Positions 25,411-35,427 are shown, counted from the first letter of the stretch. The stretch: DNA of 64,000 nt from JADKCZ01 sp963786945 (GCA_963786945.1 CAWBAO010000005.1:558001-622000), one strand, 5' to 3'. The notes: generated by a model from the letters alone, not told the origin. A program made the numbers and translations.

Positions 25411-26283
25411 ATGCCCGAGAACGCCCCCGCCCACGCCATCCAGGTCGACGACCCGGCCCTCGAGGGCGGGGACTGGCTCTTCCAGCGCGACGGCCTGGTC
25501 TACGGCCCGGTCGAGGGGCGCCGGCTGGCCGAGCTGCTCTACCGGGGCGAGCTGCACGCCGCCTCGCTGGTCTCCAGCGGCGACGGGCGGTGGCAGCCGG
25601 TGGGCCACGTCCCCCAGTTCCTCCTCCACGTGAAGAAGGCCGAGGCGGCCCAGCGGGTGGAGCAGGAGGTGACGGGGGCCCGGGCGCTGCGCGCCCGGAA
25701 GGCCCGGACCCGGGTGGCCGGGCTGCTGATCGGCGCCCTGGCGCTGGTGGGCGGGGCCGGCGGGCTGGCGCTCTGGCTGGGCCGCGCCGGCGACCACAGC
25801 CCCCTGCTCGACGACTTCGGGGCCGGCATCTCCATCGCGGTGCCGGCGCGGATCGGCGTGGCCGGGCGCGGCGGCCCGGGCGAGTTCGAGGTGGCGGTCA
25901 CGCCGGACGCCCCGGCGCCGCGGGCCGCCAGCGGCACCGCGGGGGGGCGGGCGCTCCCGGCCGCGGCCCAGGCCGACGGCGGAGAGCTGGTGGCGACCCA
26001 GTTCGACGCCGCCAGGATCCAGGAGGCCGTCAACCGGCAGCAGCGGACGCTGGCCCCCTGCCTGCGCGCCGAGGCCGAGCGGGCCCCCGACTTCGCCGGC
26101 GAGGTGCCCCTCGAGTTCACCATCGGCAACGAGGGCAGGGTGGTCCGGGTGGTCATCGCCGACCCGCGCCTGCGCCAGGGGACGCTGCGCGACTGCTTCG
26201 AGCGCGTCCTCCAGGGCTGGAGCTTCGACAGGTTCCCGGGCCAGCGGCCCAGCGTGGCGCTGGTCTTCAAGGTGGGCCGATGA
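25411..26283 (+). CDS. GYF-like/AgmX-PglI-type membrane protein
   Basis: A 290-residue protein. The first 75 residues (WLFQRDGLVYGPVEGRRLAE, then WQPVGHVPQFL) form a GYF_2-like domain. A single span near residues 100-120 (VAGLLIGALALVGGAGGLALWL) separates it from a C-terminal domain beginning QEAVNRQQRTLAPCL and ending GWSFDRFPGQRPSVALVFKV. That ending is the AgmX/PglI C-terminal domain of myxobacteria, related to TonB-type domains. AgmX proteins act in gliding motility, but these domains occur widely, so motility is only one option. Confidence 0.7.
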   Translation: MPENAPAHAIQVDDPALEGGDWLFQRDGLVYGPVEGRRLAELLYRGELHAASLVSSGDGRWQPVGHVPQFLLHVKKAEAAQRVEQEVTGARALRARKARTRVAGLLIGALALVGGAGGLALWLGRAGDHSPLLDDFGAGISIAVPARIGVAGRGGPGEFEVAVTPDAPAPRAASGTAGGRALPAAAQADGGELVATQFDAARIQEAVNRQQRTLAPCLRAEAERAPDFAGEVPLEFTIGNEGRVVRVVIADPRLRQGTLRDCFERVLQGWSFDRFPGQRPSVALVFKVGR

Positions 26284-26897
26284 CCGGCGCCGGCGAGTCG
26301 CTGGCGGCCCGGGCCGAGGCGCTGCCGCCCGGCTCGACGCGGCGGCGGGTGATCGAGGGGGCACGGCGCTTCAAGGCGGCCTGGGTGGAGTTCGCCCGGC
26401 TGCTCTCCGAGGTGCGGCGCGGCGAGCTCTGGCGCGAGTGGGGCTACCCGAGCTTCGACCGCTACTGCGCCGCGGAGCTCTTCATCCGCAAGGCCACGGC
26501 CGAGAAGCTGACCGCCAGCTACGGCTTCCTGGAGCGGCACGAGCCGCGCCTGGCGCAGGGGGAGGGGGACGAGAAGGCGCCGCCCTTCGAGGTGATCGAG
26601 GTGCTGTCGCGCGCCGAGGCGGCGGGCCGGCTCTCGGCCGACGGCTGGAGGGAGCTGCGCGAGGAGGTCCTCGATCGGCCGCCCACGCCCGCGGCCATGA
26701 CCCGGGCGCTGGCCGAGAGGTTCGGCCCGGAGCCCCGGGCGCCACGCCCGCCGAAGGGGGAGCGCCTGGCGAGGCTGGCGGCGGCCGCCCGGCGCCTGGC
26801 CGAGGCCTGCGCCGCCGACGGGGCGGTGCCGCGGGCGGTCGCGGCCCGCGCCGCGGCGCTGGCCGACGAGCTCGAGGGGCTGGGCGAGCCCGGGTGA
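26280..26897 (+). CDS. Hypothetical helical protein
   Basis: A 205-residue protein whose ATGA overlaps the previous stop. The stretch WREWGYPSFDRYCAAELF followed by IRKATAEKLTASYGFL resembles the helix pair seen in some phage and plasmid DNA-binding proteins that sense a tyrosine-phenylalanine-rich turn. The remainder is charged and helical with an Ala/Arg-rich end. No named family or catalytic motif. Coupling to the GYF/AgmX-like gene suggests a shared transcript. Confidence 0.55.
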   Translation: MTGAGESLAARAEALPPGSTRRRVIEGARRFKAAWVEFARLLSEVRRGELWREWGYPSFDRYCAAELFIRKATAEKLTASYGFLERHEPRLAQGEGDEKAPPFEVIEVLSRAEAAGRLSADGWRELREEVLDRPPTPAAMTRALAERFGPEPRAPRPPKGERLARLAAAARRLAEACAADGAVPRAVAARAAALADELEGLGEPG

Positions 26898-27021
26898 CGC
26901 CGCCCGGGCCGGCCCGGTCCGAGAACGGGCGGACCCGGCCGGTCCGGGTTAAGACCTCCATGCCGCCCGGGTTCTTGGGGGGCGCCACGATTCTGGTACC
27001 ATCGTCCGGGAGAGGGCACGA

Positions 27022-28308
<1,287 letters not shown>

Positions 28309-28482
28309 GCCTGCGGGGCCTCGCCTGGCGGTGCGCCGGTTCACACCGTGCCGCGCCCGCACCGGTGGCCGGGACGCAACCGCTCGGGTTTCCTGGTGGT
28401 CCTCGACGGCACCCTGCTTGCTAGTCCTCGGGGTGTGGCCACGGGGTCGCCGCCGGATTCCGGCTCCCCGGCCGGAGGCCTC

Positions 28483-29652
28483 ATGAGGTCGCGCGCCGCC
28501 ATCCGCCTGCTGCTCTGCGCCGCCGCCCTCGGCCTCGCCGTCCGGGCCGAGGCCCAGGGCGGGGAATGGGAGGCCATCCCGTCGCCGGCGACGCCGGGCG
28601 GCTACGACGTGCAGGTCGACGTCGACGGGGCCGCCCCGGTCACGCTGGAGTCCTTCCAGTCCGGCCTCGCCCCCTACGGCGACTGGGTCCGGACCGGGGC
28701 CTACGGCATGGCCTGGCGGCCGCGGGTGGCCCCCGGCTGGCGCCCCTACTTCTACGGCCGCTGGGAGTGGACCAACGAGGGATGGCTCTGGGTCACCGAT
28801 GAGCCGTTCGGGTGGGCCACCTACCACTACGGCCGCTGGGGCTGGGATGGTGGCCTGGGCTGGGTCTGGGTCCCCGGCTACCAGTGGGCGCCGGCCTGGG
28901 TCTCGTGGAGGTACGGCGGGGACGTGGTGGGCTGGGCGCCGCTGGCGCCGGGCCTGTCGCTCTTCGTGACCAGCTACGCCTTCATGGACTCCTGGTGGAC
29001 CTTCATCCCGTCGGCCCGCTTCTGCGGGACGCCGGTCTGGAGCGCCGCCTACCCGCCGTCGCGCGCCTGGCAGTTCTACGGCGCCACCCGGCCGGCGCCG
29101 CCCAGCCCCCGGCCGCCGCCGCTGGGCCCGCCCGGCGCCATCGGAGGCACGGCGCGGCCACCGTCCGCGGCCCGGCCCACGCCGGGCTGGGGTGGCCCGC
29201 CGCCGCGCTACATCGAGGAGCGGTCCGGGCGCCCGGTCCAGGCCAGCCGCATCGTGGCGCAGCCGTACCCCGGCGCGCCGCGGGGACGGCCCGGCGAGAT
29301 CGGCGTCTACCGGCCCGAATCCGCCCCGCGAGGAGGCGTGGCCGGCCCGGGATCGGCAGGGCGCCAGCCCTGGCCATCGTCCCCTCCCGCGGCCAGCCCC
29401 CAGCGTCCTGGCGCGTGGCTGGGAGCAGGCCGCGCCACCGGCCCGGGCCCCGGCCAGGCCCGGGGCGGCTCCAGCCGGGCCCGGGAGCGAGGGGCGGCCC
29501 CCGGCGGCCCCGCGGGGCGCCCCGGCGCCTTCGCGCGTCGCCCCAGCCCCGGGGTGGCGCCAGCCCGCGAGGCAGCTCCTGGCTCCCTGGCGGCGGCAGT
29601 GGTCCCGGGCGGCGGGTGGGGATGGTCGGGCCGGGCGGGGCGCCACCGCTGA
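28483..29652 (+). CDS. Secreted Trp/Tyr-rich DUF6600-like protein with Pro/Arg-rich tail
   Basis: A 389-residue protein with a signal peptide (LLLCAAALGLAVRAEAQ). Residues about 60-190 repeat short aromatic blocks (YGRWEWTNEGWLWV, FGWATYHYGRWGWD, WVWVPGYQWAPAWVSW), the pattern of DUF6600-type repeats found in proteins of the bacterial envelope. The C-terminal 180 residues are Pro/Gly/Arg-rich and probably disordered. A structural or surface role is likely; none is demonstrated for the family. Confidence 0.65.
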   Translation: MRSRAAIRLLLCAAALGLAVRAEAQGGEWEAIPSPATPGGYDVQVDVDGAAPVTLESFQSGLAPYGDWVRTGAYGMAWRPRVAPGWRPYFYGRWEWTNEGWLWVTDEPFGWATYHYGRWGWDGGLGWVWVPGYQWAPAWVSWRYGGDVVGWAPLAPGLSLFVTSYAFMDSWWTFIPSARFCGTPVWSAAYPPSRAWQFYGATRPAPPSPRPPPLGPPGAIGGTARPPSAARPTPGWGGPPPRYIEERSGRPVQASRIVAQPYPGAPRGRPGEIGVYRPESAPRGGVAGPGSAGRQPWPSSPPAASPQRPGAWLGAGRATGPGPGQARGGSSRARERGAAPGGPAGRPGAFARRPSPGVAPAREAAPGSLAAAVVPGGGWGWSGRAGRHR

Positions 29653-29673
29653 GGCGGCGCCCCGGCGCGCCGT

Positions 29674-31203
29674 TCAGGACGACGTGACGCGGACCGTGGT
29701 CTTCATCTGGCGGCCGCTGTCGAGGTCCCTGGCGCTCATGGTCAGGATGCCCTCGACGCTCACCTCGAAGAGGATCTCCAGGCGGGCCTCGCCGGCCGGG
29801 CCCGGGTTCACGCCGCTGAAGGTGAACTCGCCGAGCAGCTCGTTGTCGATGGTCTCGGCGTGGTCCCCCTGGAACATGCGCACCACCAGCTCGGTCTGGC
29901 CGTCCACCGAGCTGGTGGCGGCGATGGCCCTGGCGTTGGGGATGGGGGCGTTGCGCGGGAAGACCACGTGCATGCTCCCGCCGGCCTGCTCGAGGCCGAT
30001 GGCCATGGGGATGACGTCGAGCAGCTGGAGCTTGAGGTCGCTGTTGTCCTGGAGCGACCAGCCGTAGAGCGCGGCGCCGATGGCCACCGCCTCGTCGGGG
30101 TGGACGCCCTTGGACGGCGGCTTGCCGAAGAACCTGGTGAGCCGCTCCTGGACGATGGGCATGCGGGTCTGGCCGCCCACCAGCATCACCTGGTCGATGT
30201 CGGCGGCGGTGATGCCGGCGTCCACCATGACCGAGCCGAGGATCTTGAGGGTGCGGTCGACCAGCGGATGGGTCAGCTTCTCCAGCAGCGTCCGGTCGAA
30301 CTTGAGCTCGAGGTTGAGCGGCTGCCCCTGCGCCGTCATGGTGATGAAGGGGATGGAGAAGGGGGCCTCGGTGCGGGCCGAGAGGTCGATCTTGGTCCGC
30401 TCGGCCAGGTCCTTGATGCGCTGCATGGCCACCGGGTCGGTGGAGAGGTCGATGCCGTACCTGGCCTGGAAGCCGTCCAGCACGTGGCGGATCATGGCGT
30501 TGTCGAAGTCGATGCCGCCCAGGAAGATGTCGCCCCCGGTGGCCTTGACCTCGAAGACCCGGTCGCGGATCTCGATGATGGAGACGTCGAAGGTGCCGCC
30601 CCCCAGGTCGTAGACCAGGACCCGCTCGGTGAGCTGCTTGCCGAGGCCGTAGGCCAGGGCGGCCGCGGTCGGCTCGTTGATGATCCGGACCACCTCGAGG
30701 TCGACGAGCCGCCCCGCCTCCTTGACCGCCTGCCGCTGCCGGTCCGTGAAGTAGGCGGGGACGGTCACCACCGCCCGCTGCACCTTGAAGCCGAGGTGGT
30801 CGGCGGCCACGTCGCGGATCTTGTGCAGGATCTTGGCGCTCACCTCGTGGACCGAGAAGGCCCGGCCGTGGCAGTCGACGGCCACGTCGTTCTCGCCGCC
30901 GGCGTGGACCTGGTACTGGACCGAGCGCTGCACCGACTCGACCACGTCGTCCTTGGGGGCCCGGCCGATGAGCCGCTTGGTGGCGTAGAGGGTGTTGCGG
31001 GGGTTGAGCTGCCACTGGCGCTTGGCCTCGTGGCCGATCAGCTCGTTGCCCTTGTCGTCGATGGCGAAGATGGACGGGATGATCGAATCACCGCCCTTGT
31101 AGGGGATGAGCTTCACCTGGCCGTCGCCGTAGGCGACCGCGGCGCAGGAGTTGGTGGTTCCGAGATCGATCCCGATGATGGTGTCGGGGCCAAGCCTGTT
31201 CAT
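29674..31203 (-). CDS. Hsp70-family protein lacking the C-terminal lid
   Basis: A 509-residue DnaK paralogue from ATG 31203. It has the full ATPase domain (IIGIDLGTTNSC, VVTVPAYFTDRQRQAVKEAG, VLVYDLGGGTFDVSI, VMLVGGQTRMP) and a beta-sandwich substrate domain with LLDVIPMAIGLE, but stops at MKTTVRVTSS where full DnaK continues into about 100 residues of helical lid. Compared with dnaK at 45241 it lacks that lid and the acidic tail. Myxobacteria encode several specialised Hsp70s, some needed for motility or development. No DnaJ or GrpE partner is adjacent. Confidence 0.88.
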   Translation of the reverse strand: MNRLGPDTIIGIDLGTTNSCAAVAYGDGQVKLIPYKGGDSIIPSIFAIDDKGNELIGHEAKRQWQLNPRNTLYATKRLIGRAPKDDVVESVQRSVQYQVHAGGENDVAVDCHGRAFSVHEVSAKILHKIRDVAADHLGFKVQRAVVTVPAYFTDRQRQAVKEAGRLVDLEVVRIINEPTAAALAYGLGKQLTERVLVYDLGGGTFDVSIIEIRDRVFEVKATGGDIFLGGIDFDNAMIRHVLDGFQARYGIDLSTDPVAMQRIKDLAERTKIDLSARTEAPFSIPFITMTAQGQPLNLELKFDRTLLEKLTHPLVDRTLKILGSVMVDAGITAADIDQVMLVGGQTRMPIVQERLTRFFGKPPSKGVHPDEAVAIGAALYGWSLQDNSDLKLQLLDVIPMAIGLEQAGGSMHVVFPRNAPIPNARAIAATSSVDGQTELVVRMFQGDHAETIDNELLGEFTFSGVNPGPAGEARLEILFEVSVEGILTMSARDLDSGRQMKTTVRVTSS

Positions 31204-31315
31204 GCCGTGGGCAGCGTACTACGCGGAGGGCGCCAGCGGCAGGATCCGGACCCGGCGGCCCGCGTCGGGGTGGTGAGGTACATTGCCGGCTCACCGGAAC
31301 GCCGCCGGAGGGACG

Positions 31316-31828
31316 ATGGACAGCCGGGTCAGCTGGGACGAGTACTTCATGAACATCGCGCGGGTGGTGGCCACCCGCGCGACCTGCGACCGCAAGCACG
31401 TCGGCGCGGTGCTGGTGCGCGACAAGACCATCCTCTCGACCGGGTACAACGGGTCGATCCGCGGGCTGCCGCACTGCTCGGAGGCCGGGCACATGATGGA
31501 GGACGGGCACTGCGTCCGCACCGTCCACGCCGAGGCCAACGCCATCATCCAGGCGGCCAAGAACGGGGTGGCCATCGACGGCGGCACCGTCTACACCACG
31601 GCCTCGCCGTGCTGGCCCTGCTTCAAGCTCATCGCCAACTCGGGCGCGAGCCGGATCGTCTTCGGCGAGTTCTACCGGGACAACCGGATCTTCGAGTACG
31701 CGCAGCAGATCGGCATCGAGCTGGTCTCGCTGCAGGTCCCGGCACGCCCCGACCTGCAGCCGGGCGACACCGGCACGCCCAGGCCGGTGGCCGGGACCGG
31801 GGGCCCCGGCGGCGGCGAGAAGGCGTGA
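31316..31828 (+). CDS. dCMP deaminase-family protein
   Basis: A 170-residue zinc deaminase from ATG 31316, following GGAGGGAC. HAEANAIIQAA gives the His-Ala-Glu catalytic unit and SPCWPCFKLI the two zinc cysteines; RATCDRKHVGAVLV is the usual N-terminal block. The family converts dCMP to dUMP for dTTP synthesis, and ComEB-type members are similar. The start is divergent from the Hsp70 gene and the glutaredoxin-like gene follows by 20 bp. Confidence 0.88.
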   Translation: MDSRVSWDEYFMNIARVVATRATCDRKHVGAVLVRDKTILSTGYNGSIRGLPHCSEAGHMMEDGHCVRTVHAEANAIIQAAKNGVAIDGGTVYTTASPCWPCFKLIANSGASRIVFGEFYRDNRIFEYAQQIGIELVSLQVPARPDLQPGDTGTPRPVAGTGGPGGGEKA

Positions 31829-31848
31829 CCCCCGGGACCGGAGCGACC

Positions 31849-32070
31849 ATGGCGGGCGGTGAGGCGGTCCAGATCTACGGCAAGGCGAGCTGCGGCTACA
31901 CCCGCGCGGCCCGGCAGGACTACGAGGCACGCGGCTGGCGGGTCGAGTACTTCGACGTCAAGGCCGACGCCGCCGCCATGGCCCGGTTCCTGGAGCTGTC
32001 GGGCGGCGAGCGGCGGGTCCCGCTCATCGTCGAGCGCGGCCGGGTCACGGTGGGCTTCGGCGGGACCTGA
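31849..32070 (+). CDS. Glutaredoxin-like UXX-star family protein (Cys form)
   Basis: A 73-residue thioredoxin-fold protein. VQIYGKASCGYTRAARQDY has a single active cysteine followed by Gly-Tyr-Thr; the body runs VEYFDVKADAAAMARFLELS and ends RRVPLIVERGRVTVGFGG with the cis-Pro motif VPLI. This is the pattern of the UXX-star family, in which many members have selenocysteine in the cysteine position. Here the codon is TGC, so it is the Cys form. The partner is unknown. Confidence 0.75.
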   Translation: MAGGEAVQIYGKASCGYTRAARQDYEARGWRVEYFDVKADAAAMARFLELSGGERRVPLIVERGRVTVGFGGT

Positions 32071-32129
32071 GGGGTCTGACCCGCTCCCGGTCGGGAGCGT
32101 TCCTGGGGCAGCGGTGGGCGGGGCTCGGC

Positions 32130-32882
32130 TCAGCGCTTGCGGAAGAGCTGGCGCCGGCTGCGTGCCGCGGCCGGATCCAGCTCCATCCGCGGGGGCTCGA
32201 GCCGGAACTGGTACCACTGCTCGCCGTAGAGCTTCCAGAGCTTGAGCTTCTTGCCGTTCTGGAGGGCCTGCAGCGACTCCTTGAGCTTCTCGTCCTTGGG
32301 GGCGGCCGCGGCGCCTCGCCCCAGCACCCGGATGGCGTCGTCGTGGCGCCCTTCCTTCTCGAGGAGCCAGGCGTAGGTGGACCAGGCCAGCCCCTCCTTG
32401 GGCGCCACCTTCACCGCCTCCTCCAGCAGCGCCCAGGCGCCGGCCAGGTCCTTCTTCCGGTAGCGGGCCGCGGCGAGGATGCCCCGGGAGAGCCAGTCGC
32501 GGTTGAGCAGCTTGGCCAGCCAGCCGCCGGGCTGCCCGGCCTCCAGCTCGGGGAGGGCGGCGTCGAGGTCGTCGGTCACGTAGCGCAGCATGCCGATGGA
32601 GGCGTGCAGCTGCGCGCCCGCCAGGAACTGCCAGGGGGCCAGCGAGAAGCCGGACTGGAGGGCCGCCACCGCCTTCTCGACGTGGCGGGCCATCAGCTCC
32701 TTCTGGACGATGGCGTTGATGGCCTCCAGCCGCCTGCGGATGCGGAAGGCCAGGTAGACGTAGAGGGCGGAGGCCACCACCAGCCCGGGGAAGAAGGCGG
32801 CCACCCAGCCAAAGCTGGTCCCGAGGGCGATGGCGAGGGCGACGAGGGCCCCGGCGGCGAGGCTGATGAGCAGGCTGTACAT
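32130..32882 (-). CDS. Membrane-anchored TPR-type protein
   Basis: A 250-residue protein with two N-terminal spans (LLISLAAGALVALAIALG and WVAAFFPGLVVASALYVYLAF). After a helical stretch come TPR-like repeats around AGAWALLEEAVKVAPKEGL and WSTYAWLLEKEGRHDDAIRVL. The C-terminus is basic (RSRRQLFRKR). TPR domains mediate protein contacts; no partner is evident. tRNA-Leu(CAA) lies just upstream in the same direction. Confidence 0.65.
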   Translation of the reverse strand: MYSLLISLAAGALVALAIALGTSFGWVAAFFPGLVVASALYVYLAFRIRRRLEAINAIVQKELMARHVEKAVAALQSGFSLAPWQFLAGAQLHASIGMLRYVTDDLDAALPELEAGQPGGWLAKLLNRDWLSRGILAAARYRKKDLAGAWALLEEAVKVAPKEGLAWSTYAWLLEKEGRHDDAIRVLGRGAAAAPKDEKLKESLQALQNGKKLKLWKLYGEQWYQFRLEPPRMELDPAAARSRRQLFRKR

Positions 32883-32968
32883 GGCGGCTCCAGGCGGGCG
32901 GACGGCGGACCAATACACGCCCGTTCACCCCCGCCGCAAGGGGAAACGGCCTCGTCGGCGCGAGGAGA

Positions 32969-33052
32969 TGGCCCTCCCCGGACTCGAACCGGGACGGGGG
33001 GTTGCCCCACTCGATTTTGAGTCGAGCGCGTTTACCGTTTCGCCAGAGGGCC
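32969..33052 (-). tRNA. tRNA-Leu (CAA)
   Basis: The minus strand folds as a class II tRNA: acceptor GGCCCTC/GAGGGCC, anticodon stem CTCGA/TCGAG around CTCAAAA (anticodon CAA), a long variable arm of G and C runs, and T-loop TTCGAGT. CCA is not encoded. Confidence 0.93.
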
Positions 33053-33103
33053 GGGGACCACGTCGCCGACGCCGCAGTCTCGCACGTTAACAGAGATTCG
33101 GGA

Positions 33104-33131
33104 TTGCCGTCCGGGATTTTGTCGATATACT
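33104..33131 (+). promoter_or_regulatory. Candidate promoter of the 33203 gene
   Basis: TTGCCG (33104-33109) and TATACT (33126-33131) are separated by 16 bp, about 70 bp before the ATG of the next gene. The 5' region is relatively AT-rich for this genome. Confidence 0.5.
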
Positions 33132-33202
33132 CCCTCAAAGTCGATTTGACCGAAGGTTGATGCCCCACGTCAATCTCGCCTCAATCCAATCAGGAGTCCC
33201 CC

Positions 33203-33553
33203 ATGGCTCGCCCCGCCGCCGTCTCTCTCGATGACCTCGTGAAGCGCAGCATCGAAGGGGTGGTGGAGCGCGTCGCCGCCACCATCTCCCGCTCCATCGC
33301 CGAGACGGTGGCGCAGCGGCTCGAGGCCGAGCTGAAGAAGACGGTGGGGAAGGGGGGGCGGAGCCGCCGCGGGCGTGGCAGCGGCACGCGCCCCCGCGCC
33401 GAGATCACCAGGTGGGCCGCCGACCGTCGGGCTCGCCGGGTGCCGACCTTCGTGATCGAGATGACCGGCCTGAAGACCAAGAAGGCCATCGTCGGCAAGT
33501 ACGGGGACGGCGTGGTCTTCGAGAAGGGAAAGCCGGCGCCCAAGGCCAGGTAG
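33203..33553 (+). CDS. Small basic protein of unknown function
   Basis: A 116-residue protein with CAGGAG before ATG 33203. The first 45 residues are one amphipathic helix (LVKRSIEGVVERVAATISRS and ETVAQRLEAELKK), which could form a coiled coil. A basic Gly/Arg linker (GRSRRGRGSGTRPR) resembles an AT-hook, and the end (PTFVIEMTGLKTKKAIVGKYG) is a compact Lys-rich segment. A nucleic-acid-binding role is possible from charge alone. I recognise no family. Confidence 0.6.
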   Translation: MARPAAVSLDDLVKRSIEGVVERVAATISRSIAETVAQRLEAELKKTVGKGGRSRRGRGSGTRPRAEITRWAADRRARRVPTFVIEMTGLKTKKAIVGKYGDGVVFEKGKPAPKAR

Positions 33554-33570
33554 CCAGGCGGGCGCTCGAG

Positions 33571-33969
33571 CTAGCGCCGCTTCCTGGTCGAGGCGGGCCG
33601 GCGGCGGTGGCTGCGGGCGGGAGCCTCCGGGCCGGACGGCTTCGATCCAGCGGGAGGGGAGGCCGGCGCGGCGGAGGCTTCCGGCGCGGCGGAGTTCCCC
33701 GGCGTGGCGGAGGCCCCCGGCGCGGCGGGAGCCACTGGCTTCTCCGCCGGGGGCGTGGCCGACTCGGCGCCTTCGGCCTTCCCCGGGCGCGGTGTCGCGT
33801 AGAGATCGGCGTGCCAGCCGCCGCCCTTGAGCTGGAAGCTGGTCCGGGAGACGGCGCGCGCCATCCGCTTGCTGCCGCACTTCGGGCAGGGGGGAGGGCG
33901 CTCCCCCACGCGCTGCACGACCTCGGACAGCTCCCCGCACCTGGCGCAACGGAACTCGTAGATGGGCAT
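33571..33969 (-). CDS. FmdB-family zinc-ribbon protein
   Basis: A 132-residue protein. MPIYEFRCARCGEL and PPPCPKCGSKRM provide the CxxC pairs of the FmdB/CxxC_CxxC_SSSS putative regulatory ribbon. The typical core is only 60-70 residues; the rest is an Ala/Pro-rich tail ending in basic residues (RSHRRRPASTRKRR). FmdB proteins were first linked to formamidase expression, but the molecular role is unsettled. Confidence 0.85.
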   Translation of the reverse strand: MPIYEFRCARCGELSEVVQRVGERPPPCPKCGSKRMARAVSRTSFQLKGGGWHADLYATPRPGKAEGAESATPPAEKPVAPAAPGASATPGNSAAPEASAAPASPPAGSKPSGPEAPARSHRRRPASTRKRR

Positions 33970-34077
33970 GTGGTCTCCTCGGTGCCAGCGACGGGACGGG
34001 AATCGCTCAGCGGACGGGGCCCCGGCGGCGGCCGGGGGGGCGTGAGGCCGGCGGACGCGGGCCGGAGGGCCGCCTCG

Positions 34078-35427
34078 TCAGCGGACGCCCGGTGGTCGAC
34101 GGCCGGGAGGGGGACGGCCGGGAGGGGGACGGCCGCCCCGCGGGCGGTCGCCCGCGGACGGTCGCCCGCGGACGGTCGCCCAGCGGACGGGCGCGCGCCG
34201 GACGGGCGGCCCATGGAGGGGCGGGCGCCAGGCGGACGCCCGGCGGAAGGTCGCGTCCCGGACGGGCGGGCCGGCGCCGGTCGCGCCCCGGACGGACGCG
34301 TGGCCGACGGCCGCCGCACCGGTGACCCTGGTCCGCCGCCGGGTCCAGGGGCGCGCGGCGGCGACCGCTGGCTCCCTCGCGAGGGGGCGGTGGCCGGTGG
34401 CGGCTGTGGAGGGCGGCGGCGCCCGCAGCTCGACGCCGAGGCGGGCCAGGAGCTCCCGCACCGCGGCGCCCGGGAGGGACAGGGTCCTGGCCAGCCCCAG
34501 CTCCAGCGGCTCGCCGGTGGTGGAGAGGGCCCGGAGGTGCTCGGGCAGCCGCTCCGCCAGGTCGCGCTCGAACTCCCCGAGCAGGTCGAGGTCGGCCAGC
34601 TTGTCGGCGCTCCCCACCAGCAGCAGGGCCCGCTCCGAGAGCGTGGCCCGCGATCGAAGGTCCCGGCGCCGCGCCTCGCGCAGCCGCCTCACGTCGGCAT
34701 CGAGCCCCAGCCTGCCGATGGACGCACCGAGGCTGGCCGGCCCGTGGCCGAGCGCGGCCGCGGCCTGGCCGAGGACCCCGCCGGCCGCCCGGACCGCATG
34801 GAGCAGCTCGTCCCGCTCGCGTCGGGCGAAGGTCCGGGCCAGGCCATGGTGCTCCAGCGCCGCGTCGAGGTCGGCGTCCCCCAGCGGCTCCCCGTCGGCC
34901 CGGCGGTAGGTCGCGGCGATGGCGGCGACCAGCCGGGGCCGGCGCCCGCCGTGGGTGCGGAACAGCCGCTCCAGCACGCCGCGTCCCGCCGGGAGCAGCA
35001 GCTCCTCGAAGAGCGGCCGGCGAGGGGGCTCGGGCGCGGGACTCGGCGCGTCCGTCCGCGCCTTGCGCACCACCGGCTGCCCGCGGCGGGAGCGCTTCGC
35101 GGCGCCCGCCCTCGGCGTGGCACCGCGTGCCGCGGCGGGCGTCGGCGGGGGCGGTGCGGCCGGCTCGGCCACGGGGCGCGGGTAGCGCTGCTCCCGCTCC
35201 CGCTCGGCCGCCACGTCGGCCGGAACGCCCCGCGCCAGGTCGGCCAGCGCCTGGGGGCCGAGGGGGCGGGCCGGCGGCGGGTCGGCCAGCAGGGCGCGCA
35301 GCGCCAGCAGCTGGTCCCAGCCCAGGCCCTGCAACGCCACGCGGACCTCGCCCGGGGTGGTCTGCCGACCGGCCTCGGCGCACCAGCGCACCGCCCGCTC
35401 GATGGTCTCCAGCTCCAGCTCTGCCAT
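34078..35427 (-). CDS. Hypothetical protein with Fis-like helix-turn-helix and repetitive tail
   Basis: A 449-residue protein from ATG 35427. Residues about 1-60 are helical (LELETIERAVRWCAEAGRQT); after a Pro/Ala linker the middle contains GVLGQAAAALGHGPASLGAS followed by IGRLGLDADVRRL. That pattern matches the Fis-type helix-turn-helix of bacterial enhancer-binding and Fis proteins. No AAA+ domain is present. The C-terminal 90 residues come from tandem repeats whose 14- and 15-bp units change the frame, so the end of the protein is uncertain. DNA binding is inferred. Confidence 0.55.
   Translation of the reverse strand: MAELELETIERAVRWCAEAGRQTTPGEVRVALQGLGWDQLLALRALLADPPPARPLGPQALADLARGVPADVAAEREREQRYPRPVAEPAAPPPPTPAAARGATPRAGAAKRSRRGQPVVRKARTDAPSPAPEPPRRPLFEELLLPAGRGVLERLFRTHGGRRPRLVAAIAATYRRADGEPLGDADLDAALEHHGLARTFARRERDELLHAVRAAGGVLGQAAAALGHGPASLGASIGRLGLDADVRRLREARRRDLRSRATLSERALLLVGSADKLADLDLLGEFERDLAERLPEHLRALSTTGEPLELGLARTLSLPGAAVRELLARLGVELRAPPPSTAATGHRPLAREPAVAAARPWTRRRTRVTGAAAVGHASVRGATGAGPPVRDATFRRASAWRPPLHGPPVRRAPVRWATVRGRPSAGDRPRGGRPPPGRPPPGRRPPGVR
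34098..34187. repeat. Short tandem repeats (15 bp then 14 bp units)
   Basis: GACGGCCGGGAGGGG occurs twice in tandem from 34098 with a partial third copy, and GGTCGCCCGCGGAC then recurs nearly three times from about 34146. The second unit is not a multiple of three, so each copy is read in a different frame. More degenerate GC-rich copies continue to about 34310. Confidence 0.75.

Noticed and set aside
31849..32070. Selenoprotein in the glutaredoxin-like gene
   Set aside because: The active-site codon is TGC, not TGA, so no recoding is needed.
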